Assembly: GCA_021783235.1 (NCBI GenBank)
Contig: JAJXUD010000014.1
Location: forward strand, 1-64,000
Source of the DNA: Myxococcales bacterium
Lineage (GTDB): Bacteria; Myxococcota; Myxococcia; Myxococcales; JAKAPL01
DNA: 64,000 nucleotides
Direction of reading: 5' to 3'
Position numbers and translations under genes: made by a program. Under the pieces are notes generated by a model, which was not told where the DNA came from, ran no database searches, and saw only the letters and a list, made by a program, of their open reading frames with translations. Below, piece by piece: positions 45,124 to 53,783 of this stretch. Position 1 is the first letter of the stretch. Each line of letters starts with the position of its first letter.

Positions 45124-47324
45124 CCTCGGGCTTTGACCTTCTTCACCCGGCCGTGCAGCGCCGGCTGTGGGAAATGAAGTGGACGTCGCTGCGCCCCATC
45201 CAGGACATGGCGATCGCGCACATCCTTGGCAGACGCGGGGATTGCGTCATTGGGGCACCCACAGCAGGAGGCAAGACGGAGGCCGCGTTCCTCCCGATCC
45301 TTTCGTTGATTGCGGAGGAGCCGCTGCCGGGCGCGAGAGCGGTCTACATCGGGCCGTTGAAGGCCCTCATCAACGACCAGTTCCGAAGGGTCGAAGAGCT
45401 TTGCTCGCGAATGGAGATGCCCGTCCACAGATGGCATGGGGACGTGGGCGAAACGCAGAAGAAGGCTTTCCTGACCCGACCGTCGGGGGTGCTTCTGATC
45501 ACGCCCGAATCGCTGGAGGCGATGTTCGTGCTTCGTCCGACCCAGATGACCGCCCTGTTTCAGCGGCTCGCCTTCGTCGTCATCGATGAGCTGCATGCCT
45601 TCATCGGCTCGGTGCGAGGAGCCCAGCTTCAGAGCCAGCTCTGGCGTCTGCGAAAGCGCACCGGCAGTGATCCGGCTCGAGTGGGGCTCTCGGCGACCCT
45701 CGGAGAACCAGGAGCCGCGTGTGCGTGGATCCGCCCCGACGGTCCTGACGCGGCCTACCTAACGGACAACGAGGCTGAGAGGCGCGTCGCGATTCGGGTG
45801 AAGGCCTACCGGGCGCAGGCGCCAGCGCCGCCCGCCAGCGGCAACCAGCAGGACCCGATGGCGCGAGAGTTGGCGCGGGACATCCTCCTCGCCTGCCACG
45901 ACAAGACCAACCTGGTCTTCGCCAACGCCAAGAGCGAGATCGAGGAACTAGCAGATTGCATGACGACGGAAGCGAAGGCCATGGGTCTCCGCAACGAAGT
46001 CCTCGTTCATCACGGCTCCCTCGCCAAGGAACAGCGAGAGTATGCGGAGGCGCGACTCCGGGGAGACCTCCCTTGCTCCGCGGTCTGCTCCAACACCCTA
46101 GAGATGGGCATCGACATTGGCGAGATCGACACGGTCGTCCAGGTTGCAGCGCCTTTGTCGGTTTCATCGCTCGTGCAACGGCTGGGGCGGAGCGGCCGCG
46201 GAGAACAAGGCGCCGCCGTCCTACGGGCATTCCTCGTCGAGCGAGCCCCGGACGGCCGCAGCACGGCGTGGGATGGTCTCTGCCTCGATCTGGTGCGGGG
46301 CGTTTCAGTGATTGAGCTCATGATAGGGCGGCCACAGTTCCTCGAACCGCCCACCGTCGGCGCACCCCAGCTGTCAACCTTGGTTCACCAACTGCTTTCT
46401 ACCCTGGCGGAGACCGGTGGGCTCCCCGCGGGGGATCTCTACGAGCGGCTGATGGCGTGCCGAGCGTTTGCTCGTTTGACGCAGACAGACTTCGCGACCC
46501 TCCTTCGAGCGCTGGGCGCCAACGAACTCATCGAGCAAATGGCGGAGGGCGACATTGTCCTAGGCGTTCGGGGGCAGAAGCTCTGCGACCACTACTCGTT
46601 CTACGCGGCTTTCGTCTCGCCGGACGAGTTTCGGGTCCTCTGGCGCACGGATGAAATAGGCACCCTCCCCGCGACGATGCTGCCGCCACAAGGCGACAGC
46701 TTCCTGCTCGGCGGAAGGCGATGGCTCGCCCAGGACATCGACGCGGAACGACGAGAGGTTCACGTGGTGCCGGGCAAGGGCCGGCGCAAGCCATGCTTTG
46801 GCTCGCTCTCCGCGAACATCCATCCGCGGATTCACGGTATGATGAAGGAGATCCTGCTCGGCACCGAGGTCCCGGCCTACCTCGACGAGACGGCCCGTTC
46901 CATCTTGGCGACAGCGCGCACGACCGCGCACCAACTGGCCGACTTCAAGCCGCCGCTTCAAGGCAGTGAAGAGCCGGGCCGAACGAGGCTCTTCCTCTGG
47001 GCCGGAACGCGCGTCCAGCGGACGTTCCACTTGCTGTTCCGGGGTCTTTCGATCCCAGTCGAGGACCATGAGGTGGGCCTCGATGTCAGCGCGTCGCTCG
47101 CGGACGTAACAGAGGCTCTCACCGCATTTGCGAATCAGCCGGGGGATGGGCTCGCACTGGCGGAGGTCGCGGAGAGCGAACTCTGTGCGAGGGTGGCGGG
47201 TGACAAATACGACTGGACGCTCCCTGATGCCCTCTGGCGAAGGGCCTTCGTCGCAGATCGCCTGGACCTAGCGGGGGCGACCGCGATGGCGCGACTCCTC
47301 GCGGCTCCAGCTCAACCGCGATAG
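45120..47324 (+). CDS. sngC: Lhr-like DEAD-box helicase of Shango-type system (SngC-like)
   Basis: 734 aa, ATG overlapping the sngB-like stop (ATGA). Superfamily 2 motifs in order: Q-like SLRPIQDMAI, I GAPTAGGKTEAAF, Ia YIGPLKALINDQ, II VVIDELHAF, III LSATLGEP, IV LVFANAKSEIEELA, V SNTLEMGIDIGEIDTV, VI QRLGRSGRGEQ. The Lhr-type C-terminal extension (about 450-734) follows. With the ATPase and TerB protein it completes the three-gene system; helicase action on phage DNA or replication intermediates is the likely role. Confidence 0.87.
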   Translation: MTSGFDLLHPAVQRRLWEMKWTSLRPIQDMAIAHILGRRGDCVIGAPTAGGKTEAAFLPILSLIAEEPLPGARAVYIGPLKALINDQFRRVEELCSRMEMPVHRWHGDVGETQKKAFLTRPSGVLLITPESLEAMFVLRPTQMTALFQRLAFVVIDELHAFIGSVRGAQLQSQLWRLRKRTGSDPARVGLSATLGEPGAACAWIRPDGPDAAYLTDNEAERRVAIRVKAYRAQAPAPPASGNQQDPMARELARDILLACHDKTNLVFANAKSEIEELADCMTTEAKAMGLRNEVLVHHGSLAKEQREYAEARLRGDLPCSAVCSNTLEMGIDIGEIDTVVQVAAPLSVSSLVQRLGRSGRGEQGAAVLRAFLVERAPDGRSTAWDGLCLDLVRGVSVIELMIGRPQFLEPPTVGAPQLSTLVHQLLSTLAETGGLPAGDLYERLMACRAFARLTQTDFATLLRALGANELIEQMAEGDIVLGVRGQKLCDHYSFYAAFVSPDEFRVLWRTDEIGTLPATMLPPQGDSFLLGGRRWLAQDIDAERREVHVVPGKGRRKPCFGSLSANIHPRIHGMMKEILLGTEVPAYLDETARSILATARTTAHQLADFKPPLQGSEEPGRTRLFLWAGTRVQRTFHLLFRGLSIPVEDHEVGLDVSASLADVTEALTAFANQPGDGLALAEVAESELCARVAGDKYDWTLPDALWRRAFVADRLDLAGATAMARLLAAPAQPR

Positions 47325-47508
47325 CTGCCTCCGAAACCCCCCTGTTGATGGCCTTCGCAAAGTCGAAGGGGGCTGGGTAGGGGGGGCTGGCTGGCGGTAG
47401 GCAAGCTGGCGTTCGGCAACTGCCTCTGCGCTGAACGTCGCGAGGGATGTCGCGCGCGTCGGGGACGAGGATCGGCATCGGGCGGAAAGTCGGTTTGCGG
47501 CCTGGCGC
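47325..47508. other. Right boundary of accessory island
   Basis: 184 bp with no supported gene. It contains C-runs and G-runs (aacccccctg, gtaggggggg) that could pair weakly. No copy of the 275-bp repeat, tRNA or integrase remnant was seen. Downstream, composition and strand return to the cox assembly genes. Confidence 0.5.
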
Positions 47509-47943
47509 TCAGCTCCAGCGCGCGGGGAAATGGTAGAGCATCAGGTAGACCACGACGCCGGTCACCGAGACGAAGAGCCAGATGGGGAAGGCGACGCGCG
47601 CGATGGCCCGGTGGCGCTCGAAGCGGCCCTGGAGCGCGTGGGAGAGCGCCCAGAGCGCGAGCGGCGCCACCGTGATCGCGAGCAGCATGTGCGGCAGGAG
47701 GATCGTGAGGTAGATCGCGTGCCAGGCGCCCGGCACGGGGAAGCGGCGCGTGCCGCCGAGCGCGGCGCGCGTCAGGTAGCCCGCGAGGAAGAGCGCCGAG
47801 GCCGCGAGGGCCGAGAGCATGCAGGCCCGGTGGAGCCCACGGCGCCCCGAGCGGATGGCCCAGAGGCCCGTCACGAGCAGCAGCGCCGAGAGGGCGTTGA
47901 AGCCGGCGTTGATGCTGCCGAGACTCTCGACGAAGGCGCTCAT
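47509..47943 (-). CDS. DUF420 family membrane protein (cox assembly)
   Basis: 144 aa with four transmembrane helices. Conserved His residues lie at the membrane edges (GLHRACMLSALAASALFLAGYLTR, AWHAIYLTILLPHMLLAITVAPL and FERHRAIARVAFPIWLFVSVTGVVVYLMLY), as in DUF420/CtaM proteins needed to mature the oxidase in some bacteria. It lies 3 nt after the SCO gene. It is the last gene of the ctaA-ctaB-ABC-SCO operon. Confidence 0.85.
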   Translation of the reverse strand: MSAFVESLGSINAGFNALSALLLVTGLWAIRSGRRGLHRACMLSALAASALFLAGYLTRAALGGTRRFPVPGAWHAIYLTILLPHMLLAITVAPLALWALSHALQGRFERHRAIARVAFPIWLFVSVTGVVVYLMLYHFPARWS

Positions 47944-47946
47944 CGG

Positions 47947-48549
47947 TCAGCGGGCCGCGACGGGGGCGGGGTGGGCGCTCGCGAGCGAGCGGGCGTCGCG
48001 GACCAGTCGCCGCTCGCCGTCGGGGTCGGCGGCGTAGTAGCCGCGGATCCGACCGGCGCCGTCGACGAGGACGAGGTGCCCGTCGTGGAGGATCTCTCCG
48101 GGATCGTCCGCCTCGGCCTTCCCCATCGTCACCTTGAAGCCGTGGACGACGAGATCCCGCACGGCCTCTGGGCTGCCGGTCAGAAAGCTCCAGCGCGAGA
48201 AGTCGGCGCCCGCCCTGCGGCCGTACTCGGCGAGCCTCGCTGGCGTGTCGCGCGCCGGGTCGACGGTCACGGTGACGAGCCGCACGGACGTCTCGGCGAG
48301 CTTCTCCTGGAGCGAGGCCATCCGGGCGGTGAGCAGCGGGCAGCCGCCGGTGCAGCCGGTGTAGACGAAGTCCGCGACGTAGGGGCGGCCGCGCAGCTCC
48401 GCCGCGCCGAAGACGCGGCTCGCCTCGTCGGTCAGCTCGAAGGCCGGCAGCGCGCCGAGGATCGGCGGCGGGGCGGGCGGCGCCGCCCGGCAGGCTGCCC
48501 AGAGGAGCGCGAGGGGTAGTAGGGGCGCGAGGGGCAGCGCGGGGCGCAC
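47947..48549 (-). CDS. SCO1/SenC/PrrC family copper chaperone
   Basis: 200 aa. GTG 48549 is chosen: a full promoter ends 6 nt before it and a tight lipoprotein signal follows (RPALPLAPLLPLALLWAAC). ATG 48594, which overlaps the upstream stop, would add 15 residues. The thioredoxin fold keeps both copper cysteines (VYTGCTGGCPLL) and the distal His (GEILHDGHLVLVDGAG). It inserts copper into the CuA site of CoxB. It is the functional counterpart of the cysteine-less paralogue at 35795. Confidence 0.93.
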   Translation of the reverse strand: MRPALPLAPLLPLALLWAACRAAPPAPPPILGALPAFELTDEASRVFGAAELRGRPYVADFVYTGCTGGCPLLTARMASLQEKLAETSVRLVTVTVDPARDTPARLAEYGRRAGADFSRWSFLTGSPEAVRDLVVHGFKVTMGKAEADDPGEILHDGHLVLVDGAGRIRGYYAADPDGERRLVRDARSLASAHPAPVAAR

Positions 48550-48555
48550 GCCGGC

Positions 48556-48584
48556 TAGATAGCGCCGGCCCCCCCGCCTTGCAA
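48556..48584 (-). promoter_or_regulatory. Internal promoter giving a leaderless SCO transcript
   Basis: Minus strand TTGCAA, 17 nt, TATCTA, then 6 nt to GTG 48549. It lies inside the operon, so SCO and DUF420 may be expressed separately from ctaA-ctaB. Confidence 0.6.
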
Positions 48585-48593
48585 CGCGGACCA

Positions 48594-49160
48594 TCAGCCG
48601 GCGTCGGGCGCGCTGGAGACGCAGCCGCCGTCCGCGTCCGCGGCGACCTGGGCGAGGAAGTCCGGCTCCGCGATCGGCCCGGCGAAGGGGCTCTCGAGCA
48701 GCGCCGGCTGGGCCTCCTCGCGGCGGAAGAGGCCGCCCGTCGGGACGAGCCAGCGGCCGCTGTCCTCGATCAGGAAGAAGTAGCCGCTCGCGAAGCCGCC
48801 GTCGGACTCCAGCACCGACACGGGGATGGAGCGCTGCATCGCCCCCGACTCGACGAGGGCGCCGAGCGTCGCGCCGGGCTTCGCGCCGACCGCGGCGGCG
48901 CCCAGCGGGACGGCCGTCACCTCGAGCGTGAGCGCGCTGAAGCGCTCGCTGGGCAGGACGGCGGTCGGGCCGTCCAGAGAGGCGAGGTTGAGCGCCTTCG
49001 CCTCCTCGGGAGGGCCGACGGCGGTCACCGTGGCGGCGACGAGGGCCCGGGAGTCGTGCGTCACCTCGCAAAGTCCGTAAGAGTAGATCACGGTGCCAGG
49101 GTGCGGGCCGCTTCCGCAGCCGCCCACGAGACAGAGGCTGGCGAGCCAGGCGCGTCGCAC
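48594..49160 (-). CDS. Lipoprotein, unknown, in cox assembly operon
   Basis: 188 aa. GTG 49160, lipoprotein signal RRAWLASLCLVGGC. The mature part is beta-rich (VIYSYGLCEVTHDSRALVAATVTAV, FASGYFFLIEDSGRWLVPTGGLF). No domain was recognised. It lies between the ABC permease and the SCO gene; TAGGCT, which includes the permease stop, sits 11 nt before the start and may act as a -10. A role in oxidase assembly is suggested by position only. Confidence 0.65.
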   Translation of the reverse strand: MRRAWLASLCLVGGCGSGPHPGTVIYSYGLCEVTHDSRALVAATVTAVGPPEEAKALNLASLDGPTAVLPSERFSALTLEVTAVPLGAAAVGAKPGATLGALVESGAMQRSIPVSVLESDGGFASGYFFLIEDSGRWLVPTGGLFRREEAQPALLESPFAGPIAEPDFLAQVAADADGGCVSSAPDAG

Positions 49161-49173
49161 GGTCCCGGGGAGC

Positions 49174-50019
49174 CTACCGCTTGCGGACGCAGACCGCCAC
49201 GGCCGCGCCCAGGCAGGCGAGGGTGAAGGCCGCGAGGAGCGCGAGGGAGGCGCCCGCGCCGGCGGGGACCGAGCTCGCGAGCGCCGGGGGGAGCGCGCCG
49301 CCGTAGAGCGCCTCGCGGGCGGCGCCGACGGCGTAGCCGATGGGGTTGTAGCGCAGCAGCGCCTGGAAGGCGGGGGAGCGGTTCGAGGCCGGGAACATCG
49401 CCCCCGAGACGATCCAGAGCGGAAGGAGCAGGGTCATCTGGATCGCGTGGTAGGCCTGGAGGTTGTCGAGCCACCAGGCGATGGCGAAGCCGAGCGCCGT
49501 GAGCGAAAGCGAGATCAGGGAGAGCGAGGCGACGAGCAGCGGCCAGTCGACGCGGGCGAGCGAGAAGCCGGCCCAGGGGGCGAGCAGGACGAAGAGCGCG
49601 GCCTGCAAGAGCGCGACGGTCGCCGCGCCGAGGCAGCGGCCGAGCACCAGCGCGCCGCGCGAACCCGGCGCGACGAGGACGGGCAAGAGGAAGCCCGCGT
49701 GCCGGTCCTCGATCACCGAGACGGTCGCGAAGATCGAGGCGAAGACCACGACCATCAGGATGACGCCCGGGAAGAAGTACTCGAGGTAGCCGACCGACGA
49801 GCCCGGCATCTTGAAGCTCGCCGCCATCCCGGAGCCGATGACGCCCCAGAAGATGATCGGCTGGCCGAGCGCCCCGACGATGCGGCTCGGCTGGCGGAGG
49901 AAGCGCAAGAGGTCGCGCCTCCAGAGGACGAAGACGACCGCGAGATCCTGGACGAGCGCGGAGGGGGCGCGCCGGTGGGCCGGGGTCTCGATCGGCTGCG
50001 CCGCCAGCTGGACCCTCAT
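49174..50019 (-). CDS. ABC-2 type transporter permease
   Basis: 281 aa with six transmembrane helices (GALGQPIIFWGVIGSGMA, YFFPGVILMVVVFASIF, GAATVALLQAALFVLL and others) and the ABC-2 motif DRHAGFLLPVLVAPGSRGALVLGR. It follows the ATPase gene without a gap (TAGATG). It pairs with that ATPase as an exporter within the haem A and oxidase assembly operon; such exporters accompany cox genes in many deltaproteobacteria, but the substrate is unknown. Confidence 0.88.
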   Translation of the reverse strand: MRVQLAAQPIETPAHRRAPSALVQDLAVVFVLWRRDLLRFLRQPSRIVGALGQPIIFWGVIGSGMAASFKMPGSSVGYLEYFFPGVILMVVVFASIFATVSVIEDRHAGFLLPVLVAPGSRGALVLGRCLGAATVALLQAALFVLLAPWAGFSLARVDWPLLVASLSLISLSLTALGFAIAWWLDNLQAYHAIQMTLLLPLWIVSGAMFPASNRSPAFQALLRYNPIGYAVGAAREALYGGALPPALASSVPAGAGASLALLAAFTLACLGAAVAVCVRKR

Positions 50020-51021
50020 CTATGCCGCCTCTTTCTTCTTCTTCGCGATGGCGGGCTCGTCCCGCTCGAGCTCGCGGCCCGTCAGCTTGAGGAAGACGTC
50101 CGCGAGCGAGGGGCGCCGGAGGCCCACCGAGCGGAGCGCGCCCTCGGGGAACGCCTCGACGAGCCGCGGGATCCACTCGTGCCCGGCGGTCAGCTCCACC
50201 GAGAGCGTCCGATCGGAGAGCCGGGGCTCGAGCCGAAAGCGCTCGCGCAGCAGCCGCGCATCCGCCTCGAGATCGCGCTCGGCCGAGAGTTCGAGCGAGA
50301 TCACGTCGCCCGAGAGCCGCCGGCGCAGGGCGTCGACCGTGTCGCAGGCGACCGCCTTGCCGTGCGAGAGGACGAGCAGCCGCCCACAGCGCTCGGCCTC
50401 CTCGGGCCGGTGGGTGGTGACGAGCACGGTGAGGCCCGTCTCGCGCACGAGCCCCTCGAGGGTGCGCCAGGTCCGCTGGAAGGCCGCTTCGTCGAGGCCG
50501 GCCGTCGGCTCGTCGAGCACGAGGATCTCGGGCTCGTGGACCAGCGCCCGGGCCAGCTCGAGCCGCCGCCGCATCCCCCCCGAGAAGCGCGAGACCGGCT
50601 CGTCCGCGCGGTCCGCGAGCTCCGCCTGCGCGAGCAGCCGCTCGGCGCGGGGGGCCGCCACGCGGCGGGGGATCGCGTAGAGCGCCGCGCCGAGCAGGAG
50701 GTTCTCGCGGGCGGTGAGCTTCAGATCCAGGCTCTGCGCCTGGAAGACGACGCCGAGGCGGCTCCGCAGCCGGCGGTCGCCGAGCCGCACCGGCACGCCG
50801 TCGAGCGCGAAGGTGCCCTGCTGGGGCGAGAGCAGGCCGGTCAGGACGTGGAAGGTCGTGGTCTTGCCGGCGCCGTTCGGCCCGAGGAAGCCGAAGACCT
50901 CGCCGCGCTCGATCGAGAACGAGAGCCCCGCGAGCACCTCGCGATCGCCGTAGGCGTGGCGCAGCTCTTGGGCGGAGAGAAGGGGCAGGGGAGAGTCTCG
51001 GTCGAGGATCGGGGAGGTCAA
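50020..51021 (-). CDS. ABC transporter ATP-binding protein
   Basis: 333 aa. TTG 51021 overlaps the ctaB stop (TTGA). Walker A GFLGPNGAGKTTT, Q-loop VVFQAQSL, signature SRFSGGMRRRLELA, Walker B ILVLDEPTAGLD, H-loop VLVTTHRP. The C-terminal 100 residues (SVELTAGHEWIPRLVEAF, LADVFLKLTGREL) are the usual tail of ABC-2 exporters (CcmA/DrrA-like). Partner of the permease encoded next. Confidence 0.93.
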   Translation of the reverse strand: MTSPILDRDSPLPLLSAQELRHAYGDREVLAGLSFSIERGEVFGFLGPNGAGKTTTFHVLTGLLSPQQGTFALDGVPVRLGDRRLRSRLGVVFQAQSLDLKLTARENLLLGAALYAIPRRVAAPRAERLLAQAELADRADEPVSRFSGGMRRRLELARALVHEPEILVLDEPTAGLDEAAFQRTWRTLEGLVRETGLTVLVTTHRPEEAERCGRLLVLSHGKAVACDTVDALRRRLSGDVISLELSAERDLEADARLLRERFRLEPRLSDRTLSVELTAGHEWIPRLVEAFPEGALRSVGLRRPSLADVFLKLTGRELERDEPAIAKKKKEAA

Positions 51022-51920
51022 CCGCGCAGCTTCGTCGCGTCGAGGAGGAGCGCGGCCGAGAGCACGAGGAGGTAGACGATGGAATAGGCGAAGACTCCGC
51101 GCGCCCAGGCGCCGCGGGCCGCCCGCTCGATCGCCCCCTTGCGCAGGCCCCGGACGGCGAAGCCGAGAAAGAGGAGGCCGAGGAGCGCGGCCACCGCGAG
51201 GTAGGCCCGCCCCGCGATCCCCATCGGCGTGAAGGCCAGCGAGACGGGGACGAGCGCGGCCGTGTAGGCGAGGAGGTGCCAGCGGGCCGTCCGCTCCCCC
51301 TTCACGAGCGGCAGCACGCGCAGGCCGCCGCGGCCGTAGTCCTCCTGCAGGTAGAGGGTGATGGCGAGGAAGTGGGGGAGCTGCCAGACGAAGAGGACGA
51401 GGAAGAGCCAGAAGCCCGGCAGGTCGACCCGGCCGGTCACCGCCGTCCAGCCGAGGAGCGGCGGGATGGCGCCCGGCACCGCCCCGACGACCAGCGCCTT
51501 CGGCGTGCGCCGCTTGAGCGGCGTGTAGATCCAGACGTAGGAGACGAGCGCGACGGCCGCGAGGAAGGCGGTCAACGCGTTGACCCAGAGGGCGAGCGCC
51601 GGCACCGAGAGCGCCGCGAGGGCGAAGCCGAACCAGAGCGCCGCGCGGGGCGAGAGCCGCCGCGCCGCGAGCGGGCGGTCGCGGGTCCTGAGCATCAGCG
51701 CGTCCACGTCGCGCTCGAGCCAGCAGTTGAGCGTGTTGGCGGCCCCGACGACCAGGGTCGTCGCGGCGAGCGTGAGCGCGATCCGCCAGCCGGCGAGGCG
51801 GCCCGGCGCGAGGAAGATTCCGGTCGCCGTGGTGGCGAGCACGAGCCCGGTGACGCGCGGCTTCGTCAGCGCGACGAGGTCGCGGAATCGGGGCTGCGGC
51901 TGGGCGAGCGCGGCTTGCAT
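51018..51920 (-). CDS. ctaB: Protohaem IX farnesyltransferase (haem O synthase)
   Basis: 300 aa, nine transmembrane helices. UbiA-family motifs: ANTLNCWLERDVDALMLRTRDRPL with the first Asp-rich site and YLQEDYGRGGLRVLP with the second; the ALTKPRVTGLVLATTATG start is typical. It farnesylates haem B to haem O for the oxidase. It lies 3 nt after ctaA. Confidence 0.95.
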   Translation of the reverse strand: MQAALAQPQPRFRDLVALTKPRVTGLVLATTATGIFLAPGRLAGWRIALTLAATTLVVGAANTLNCWLERDVDALMLRTRDRPLAARRLSPRAALWFGFALAALSVPALALWVNALTAFLAAVALVSYVWIYTPLKRRTPKALVVGAVPGAIPPLLGWTAVTGRVDLPGFWLFLVLFVWQLPHFLAITLYLQEDYGRGGLRVLPLVKGERTARWHLLAYTAALVPVSLAFTPMGIAGRAYLAVAALLGLLFLGFAVRGLRKGAIERAARGAWARGVFAYSIVYLLVLSAALLLDATKLRG

Positions 51921-51923
51921 GGC

Positions 51924-52886
51924 TCAGAGCCCCGCGGTCGCGGGCAGGCGCGCCGCCGCGGGTTCGTCCGCCTCGGAGTCCCGGGCCGCGGGGCCGAGGC
52001 CGAGGTAGAGCGAGAGGGTCGCGGCCCAGAGCAGCGCCCCAGTGGCGAGGTGCGCCGTCACCACGGGGATGGAGAGGTAGCTCCAGACGCTGAAGGCGCC
52101 GAGGCCGATCTGGACGAGGACGAGCCCCATCGCCGCGAGCGCGAAGGGGCGGGCGCGCGCGGCGCCGACGCGCAGGGCCCGGGCGGAGGCGGCGAAGGCG
52201 AGGGCTGCGACGACGAGCGCGAAGAGGCGGTGGAAGGTGACGAGCTCGGCCGCGCCGAGCGGCCCCGCGACGCCGCTGACCCGGGTCGGCCAGAGCTGTC
52301 CTCCGCACAGGAGCACGCTCGCGTTGCAGGCGAGTCCCGAGCCCGTGTGGCGCACCAGCGCACCGACGAGGAGCTGCAGGTAGACGGCCGCCGCCGCGAC
52401 CCCCGCCAGCGTCCGTCCGCTCCCCTCTCCCGGCCGAGGGTCGGGGCGAGGCCCCTTCGAGGTCTCGAACGCCACCCAGACGGTGGTGCCGAAGAACGCC
52501 TGCGAGGTGGCGAGGTGCGCCACGCGGATGAGCAGCGGAAGCCGGAAGATCACCGTGAGTCCGCCGAGCAGCGCCTGCGCCAGTACGAGGCCGAGCGCGA
52601 GGACGCCGAGCCGCCGAAGCCGGCCGCCCTGCCGCCAGAGGCCGAAGGCGAGGAGCGCCGTGAGCGTGGAGACCGCCGCGGCGATGAGCCGGTGGGAGTG
52701 TTCGAAGAGGACCCCTCCGACCATGTGGGGAAAGAGCTGGCCGTAGCAGAGCGGCCAGTCGGGGCAGGCGAGCGCGGAGCCCGTGGCCCAGACGAGCCCG
52801 CCCGCGACGACGAGGAGCACGGTCGCGCCGCAGGTGACCAGGGCGAGGCGGTGCAGCCAGTGTGGAGCGGCTGAGCTTACCGGCAT
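51924..52886 (-). CDS. ctaA: Haem A synthase (CtaA/COX15)
   Basis: 320 aa from ATG 52886 with eight transmembrane helices in two repeats. Conserved haem ligands are FEHSHRLIAA and RVAHLATSQ in the first half and VTFHRLFAL and VTAHLATGA in the second. Cysteine pairs CPDWPLC and CNASVLLCGG match the type with regulatory disulfides. It oxidises haem O to haem A. A TTGACC-type promoter precedes it. It heads the cox assembly operon ctaA, ctaB, ABC exporter, lipoprotein, SCO and DUF420. Confidence 0.94.
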   Translation of the reverse strand: MPVSSAAPHWLHRLALVTCGATVLLVVAGGLVWATGSALACPDWPLCYGQLFPHMVGGVLFEHSHRLIAAAVSTLTALLAFGLWRQGGRLRRLGVLALGLVLAQALLGGLTVIFRLPLLIRVAHLATSQAFFGTTVWVAFETSKGPRPDPRPGEGSGRTLAGVAAAAVYLQLLVGALVRHTGSGLACNASVLLCGGQLWPTRVSGVAGPLGAAELVTFHRLFALVVAALAFAASARALRVGAARARPFALAAMGLVLVQIGLGAFSVWSYLSIPVVTAHLATGALLWAATLSLYLGLGPAARDSEADEPAAARLPATAGL

Positions 52887-52932
52887 CGTGTCCAGGCCGA
52901 CGGCAGGCAAAGGGCGGCGCCGGGGCTCGGCT

Positions 52933-52961
52933 GATCTAACAAGCGCCGAAAAGGGGGTCAA
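52933..52961 (-). promoter_or_regulatory. Promoter of ctaA operon
   Basis: Minus strand TTGACC, 17 nt, TAGATC. The leader to ctaA is about 40 nt. It lies back to back with the region that drives the plus-strand gene at 53025. Confidence 0.7.
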
Positions 52962-53024
52962 GGTTGACGCGCGTCATTCCGAGGTCGGTTCGATTGTGGT
53001 AACTTTCAACCCGGGAGGCATCTG

Positions 53025-53783
53025 TTGATTGCTCAAAGGATCGGAGCGGCGGCCTTCGCCGTCTGGCTCGCGGCGTTGCCGGGCCGCGCGAAGGCCGAGC
53101 TGCACCGGCCGCGCATGGCGGTGCTGGCGCTCAAGCCCGAGGGCGTCGACCCCGCGCTCGCGAGCACCGTGAGCGACGCGCTGACCGAGGATCTCGGCCG
53201 GGGCGGCCACTACGACGTCCTCGGCCGCTCCGAGCTCGAGGCGATGGCCGGCTTCACCGCGGAGCGGCAGAAGCTCGGCTGCGAGGGGGACGCAGGCTGC
53301 CTCGCCGAGCTCGGCGGCGCCCTGGGCGCCCAGTGGCTCGTCGCCGGCTCGCTCGGCAGGGTCGGCAAGAGCTATGTGCTGAGCGTCCGCCTCCTCCAGA
53401 TCGAGAAAGCGCGGGTGGCCGGGCGAGACACCGAAGAGGTCTACAGCCAGGAGGCGCTCCTGCCGGCCGCCGACCGGGCCGCCCAGGTCCTCCTCGGGGA
53501 GAACCCCGCGCCGCTCTCTGCGACCACGGCGGGTCAGCGAAGGGGCGGCCCCCCCGCCTGGCTGGGGTATGGCCTGCTCGGCGCCGGGGCGGTCGCGGCC
53601 GCGGTGGGCGCGCTCTTCGGCCAGCAGGCCTCGAGCGACTACTACTCGCGCAACCCGGCCCTCGCCGGCCCAGGCGTCTCCGCGCAGAACACGGCGAACA
53701 CCCTCTTCGTCACCGGCGGCGTGCTCGCCGCCGCGGGCCTCGGGCTCCTGATCTACGGCGCCCTCGCCGGAGGTGGTTCGTGA
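53025..53783 (+). CDS. CsgG/FlgO-like secreted protein, pair A
   Basis: 252 aa. The TTG start is fixed by GGGAGG 7 nt upstream and the signal peptide (FAVWLAALPGRAKA). The N-terminal 150 residues look like the CsgG/FlgO-type periplasmic domain: RMAVLALKPEGVDPALASTVSDALTEDL, GRSELEAM, CLAELGGALGAQWLVAGSL, GKSYVLSVRLLQIEKARV. Then a transmembrane helix (WLGYGLLGAGAVAAAVGALFG), a YYSRNPALAGPGVSAQNTAN loop and a second helix. It is paralogous to 57363-58100. The stop overlaps the lipoprotein start. Confidence 0.75.
   Translation: MIAQRIGAAAFAVWLAALPGRAKAELHRPRMAVLALKPEGVDPALASTVSDALTEDLGRGGHYDVLGRSELEAMAGFTAERQKLGCEGDAGCLAELGGALGAQWLVAGSLGRVGKSYVLSVRLLQIEKARVAGRDTEEVYSQEALLPAADRAAQVLLGENPAPLSATTAGQRRGGPPAWLGYGLLGAGAVAAAVGALFGQQASSDYYSRNPALAGPGVSAQNTANTLFVTGGVLAAAGLGLLIYGALAGGGS

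Noticed and set aside
47119-47478. 119-aa minus-strand ORF at the island's right edge
   Set aside because: It overlaps the helicase 3' end, is Pro/Arg-rich and has no family resemblance.
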